NCBI GenBank assembly: GCA_035527455.1
Contig: DATLAN010000112.1
Span: forward strand, 1 to 6,229
From: DATLAN01 sp035527455
GTDB lineage: Bacteria; Planctomycetota; Planctomycetia; Pirellulales; Thermoguttaceae
Direction: 5' to 3'
Length of the DNA stretch: 6,229 nt
Shown here: piece by piece, positions 5,511 to 6,229 of the stretch
Layout of the letters: each line of letters starts with the position of its first letter
Numbering within the stretch: position 1 is the first letter of the stretch
Made by a program: the position numbers and the translations under genes
The notes under the pieces: model-generated
The model's database searches: none
Told to the model about the DNA's origin: nothing
What the model saw: only the letters and a program-made list of their open reading frames with translations

Positions 5511-5620
5511 AACCGCGTAGCGGTTGAACAACAAAGCCCAGGGTCAGCGGAGCGGCGCAGCCGCGGAGCGCCACCCTGGGTTATAGAGAGCATGCAACCG
5601 TCTGAACGCTGAAAGCGTTC
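5511..5620. repeat. Cluster of three hairpins, likely a dispersed intergenic repeat
   Basis: Hairpin A: AACCGC (5511-5516), GTA loop, GCGGTT (5520-5525). Hairpin B: AGCCCAGGGT (5535-5544) pairs with ACCCTGGGTT (5573-5582) with one G-U pair. Inside B is GCGGC-GCA-GCCGC (5552-5564), and GCGGAGCG occurs twice (5547 and 5563). Hairpin C: GAACGCT (5604-5610), GAA loop, AGCGTTC (5614-5620). A and C are alike: a short stem with a 3-base loop, followed by ACAA a few bases on. From memory, sequences of this style occur between genes in planctomycete genomes; I could not verify this. REP-like mobility is an inference. Confidence 0.7.
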
Positions 5621-5658
5621 TACAAGGCTGACCCTCTGAGCCGCAGAGATCGTCGCTG

Positions 5659-6117
5659 ATGAACCCGCTCGTTTTCCACATTGCCAGCGGCCAATCATTC
5701 TTCAGCGGTGTCGCTCTTCTTGTTCTTGCTGCCCTGCTTTCCACGCGGCAAGAGCGTCTTGCCAAACGCGTAGGCGTTCTGGTTTGCCTCATCGGGTTGA
5801 CCGCGGTTATTGTTTCTTCCACCGCGATCCCGTACTGGTACTACGCCATCGCCGCGATCATCACCGTCGTATGGGGTGTCTTGTTTCTCGTCAACCGATG
5901 GCGTCGCTGGGCAGCCGTCGCCTTGGCAGCCGTCTGGGCGGTCGCAGCACTGATCGAAGTGCCATACCATATCACACCAGGACTGACACCGGCCGATTCA
6001 CGCGCACTCGTCGTCATTGGGGACTCCGTCAGCGCGGGCATGCACGACAACGATGTAGAAACCTGGCCGAGCATCCTGGCACGAACTCATAACTGGACTT
6101 TTGCAATCTCAGGTTAG
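5659..6117 (+). pseudogene. Membrane-anchored SGNH/GDSL hydrolase, 3'-truncated
   Basis: A 152-aa frame starts with four predicted membrane segments (about 13-28, 36-55, 59-78 and 83-101), then a short linker and LVVIGDSVSAGMHDNDVETW (117-136). This is block I of SGNH/GDSL esterases, with S123 as the expected nucleophile. WPSILAR (136-142) matches the helix that follows it in the family. The frame stops after FAISG, where family members go on for at least 130 residues with the conserved Gly, Asn and Asp-x-x-His blocks. Neither other plus frame resumes a recognisable SGNH sequence before the window end, and a convergent gene's stop codon lies at the same place. A deletion or rearrangement at about 6110 is therefore more likely than a simple frameshift. 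The SD before the ATG is weak. If expressed, the product would lack the catalytic dyad partners. A short natural membrane protein is a less likely alternative. Confidence 0.72.
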
Positions 6118-6229
6118 CCCCAACTTGGCGACAACATGGTCATAGCTCTGCGATTTCTCGGTGACTTGCTCGATGGCCCAGGCCAGCGTGGTCCGCAGGG
6201 TCTCGCTGAGCATGGCCCGACAGGCTTCG
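6109..6229 (-). CDS. C-terminal end of an unidentified protein, cut by window edge
   Basis: Reading leftward from the right edge, one frame stays open for 39 codons to a TGA at 6109-6111. The peptide is protein-like and amphipathic: it includes EACRAMLSETLRTTLAW, then AIEQVTEKSQSYDHVV, and ends AKLGLT. The first part looks helical. I do not recognise the family from so short a piece. It meets the truncated SGNH gene tail to tail, with the two frames overlapping by nine bases, which suggests this gene is intact and the SGNH gene was cut beside it. The other two minus frames give an early stop or no family-like sequence. Confidence 0.55.
   Translation of the reverse strand, partial: EACRAMLSETLRTTLAWAIEQVTEKSQSYDHVVAKLGLT

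Larger units (their letters stand above)
5406..5658. other. Repeat-rich intergenic region, 253 bases
   Basis: This gap between the S1 gene and the truncated SGNH gene contains tandem heptamers (5416-5450) followed by a run of hairpins (5511-5620), both listed separately. A weaker dyad, AGTGC (5479-5483) with GCACT (5496-5500), lies between them. No protein-like reading frame is present, and no recognisable promoter for the downstream gene was found. Confidence 0.6.

Noticed and set aside
5511..5620. CRISPR array
   Set aside because: The hairpins are unlike one another in length and sequence, there are no regularly spaced identical repeats, and no cas gene is present.

Overview
The window looks like a stretch of a planctomycete chromosome, most likely from the Pirellulales. 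This is inferred from content and not from any marker gene. Points in favour are high GC coding sequence with Shine-Dalgarno leaders, two tandem secreted DUF1080 proteins (a family greatly expanded in Planctomycetes), a tail-anchored double zinc-ribbon protein, a ribosomal S1 protein with a long disordered N-terminal extension, and several palindromic intergenic repeats. No phage, IS transposase, CRISPR array, tRNA or rRNA is visible.

Layout: (1) 1-915, minus strand: most of a divergent YchF/OLA1-like P-loop NTPase whose C-terminus runs off the left edge. (2) 916-1263: divergent intergenic region with a good sigma70-like promoter reading right and a leader that can form two hairpins. (3) 1264-1917 and 1953-2573, plus strand: two tandem paralogous secreted DUF1080 (3-keto-disaccharide hydrolase family) proteins, probably one operon. 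(4) 2596-2704: a 109-bp imperfect palindrome filling the gap between convergent genes. Its two arms differ by compensated changes, so each arm behaves like a separate hairpin unit. (5) 2708-3280, minus strand: a 190-aa protein with two zinc ribbons and a C-terminal membrane anchor. (6) 3281-3626: divergent intergenic region with dyads and a promoter for the next gene. (7) 3627-5405, plus strand: an S1-type RNA-binding protein with four S1 domains and a repeat-bearing acidic/proline-rich extension, starting at TTG. (8) 5406-5658: a repeat-rich gap holding tandem heptamers and then three hairpins. (9) 5659-6117, plus strand: four membrane segments followed by the first block of an SGNH/GDSL hydrolase, cut off just after that block, probably a 3'-truncated pseudogene. 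(10) 6109-6229, minus strand: the C-terminal end of an unidentified gene that meets the truncated one tail to tail.

The genes do not form one pathway. The S1 and YchF-like proteins belong to translation and housekeeping, the DUF1080 pair to extracytoplasmic sugar metabolism, and the rest are envelope or unknown proteins. I see no clear new multi-gene system. The most unusual material is non-coding: the 2596-2704 double-hairpin element with covariation between its arms, and the heptamer plus hairpin cluster at 5416-5620 beside a broken gene.
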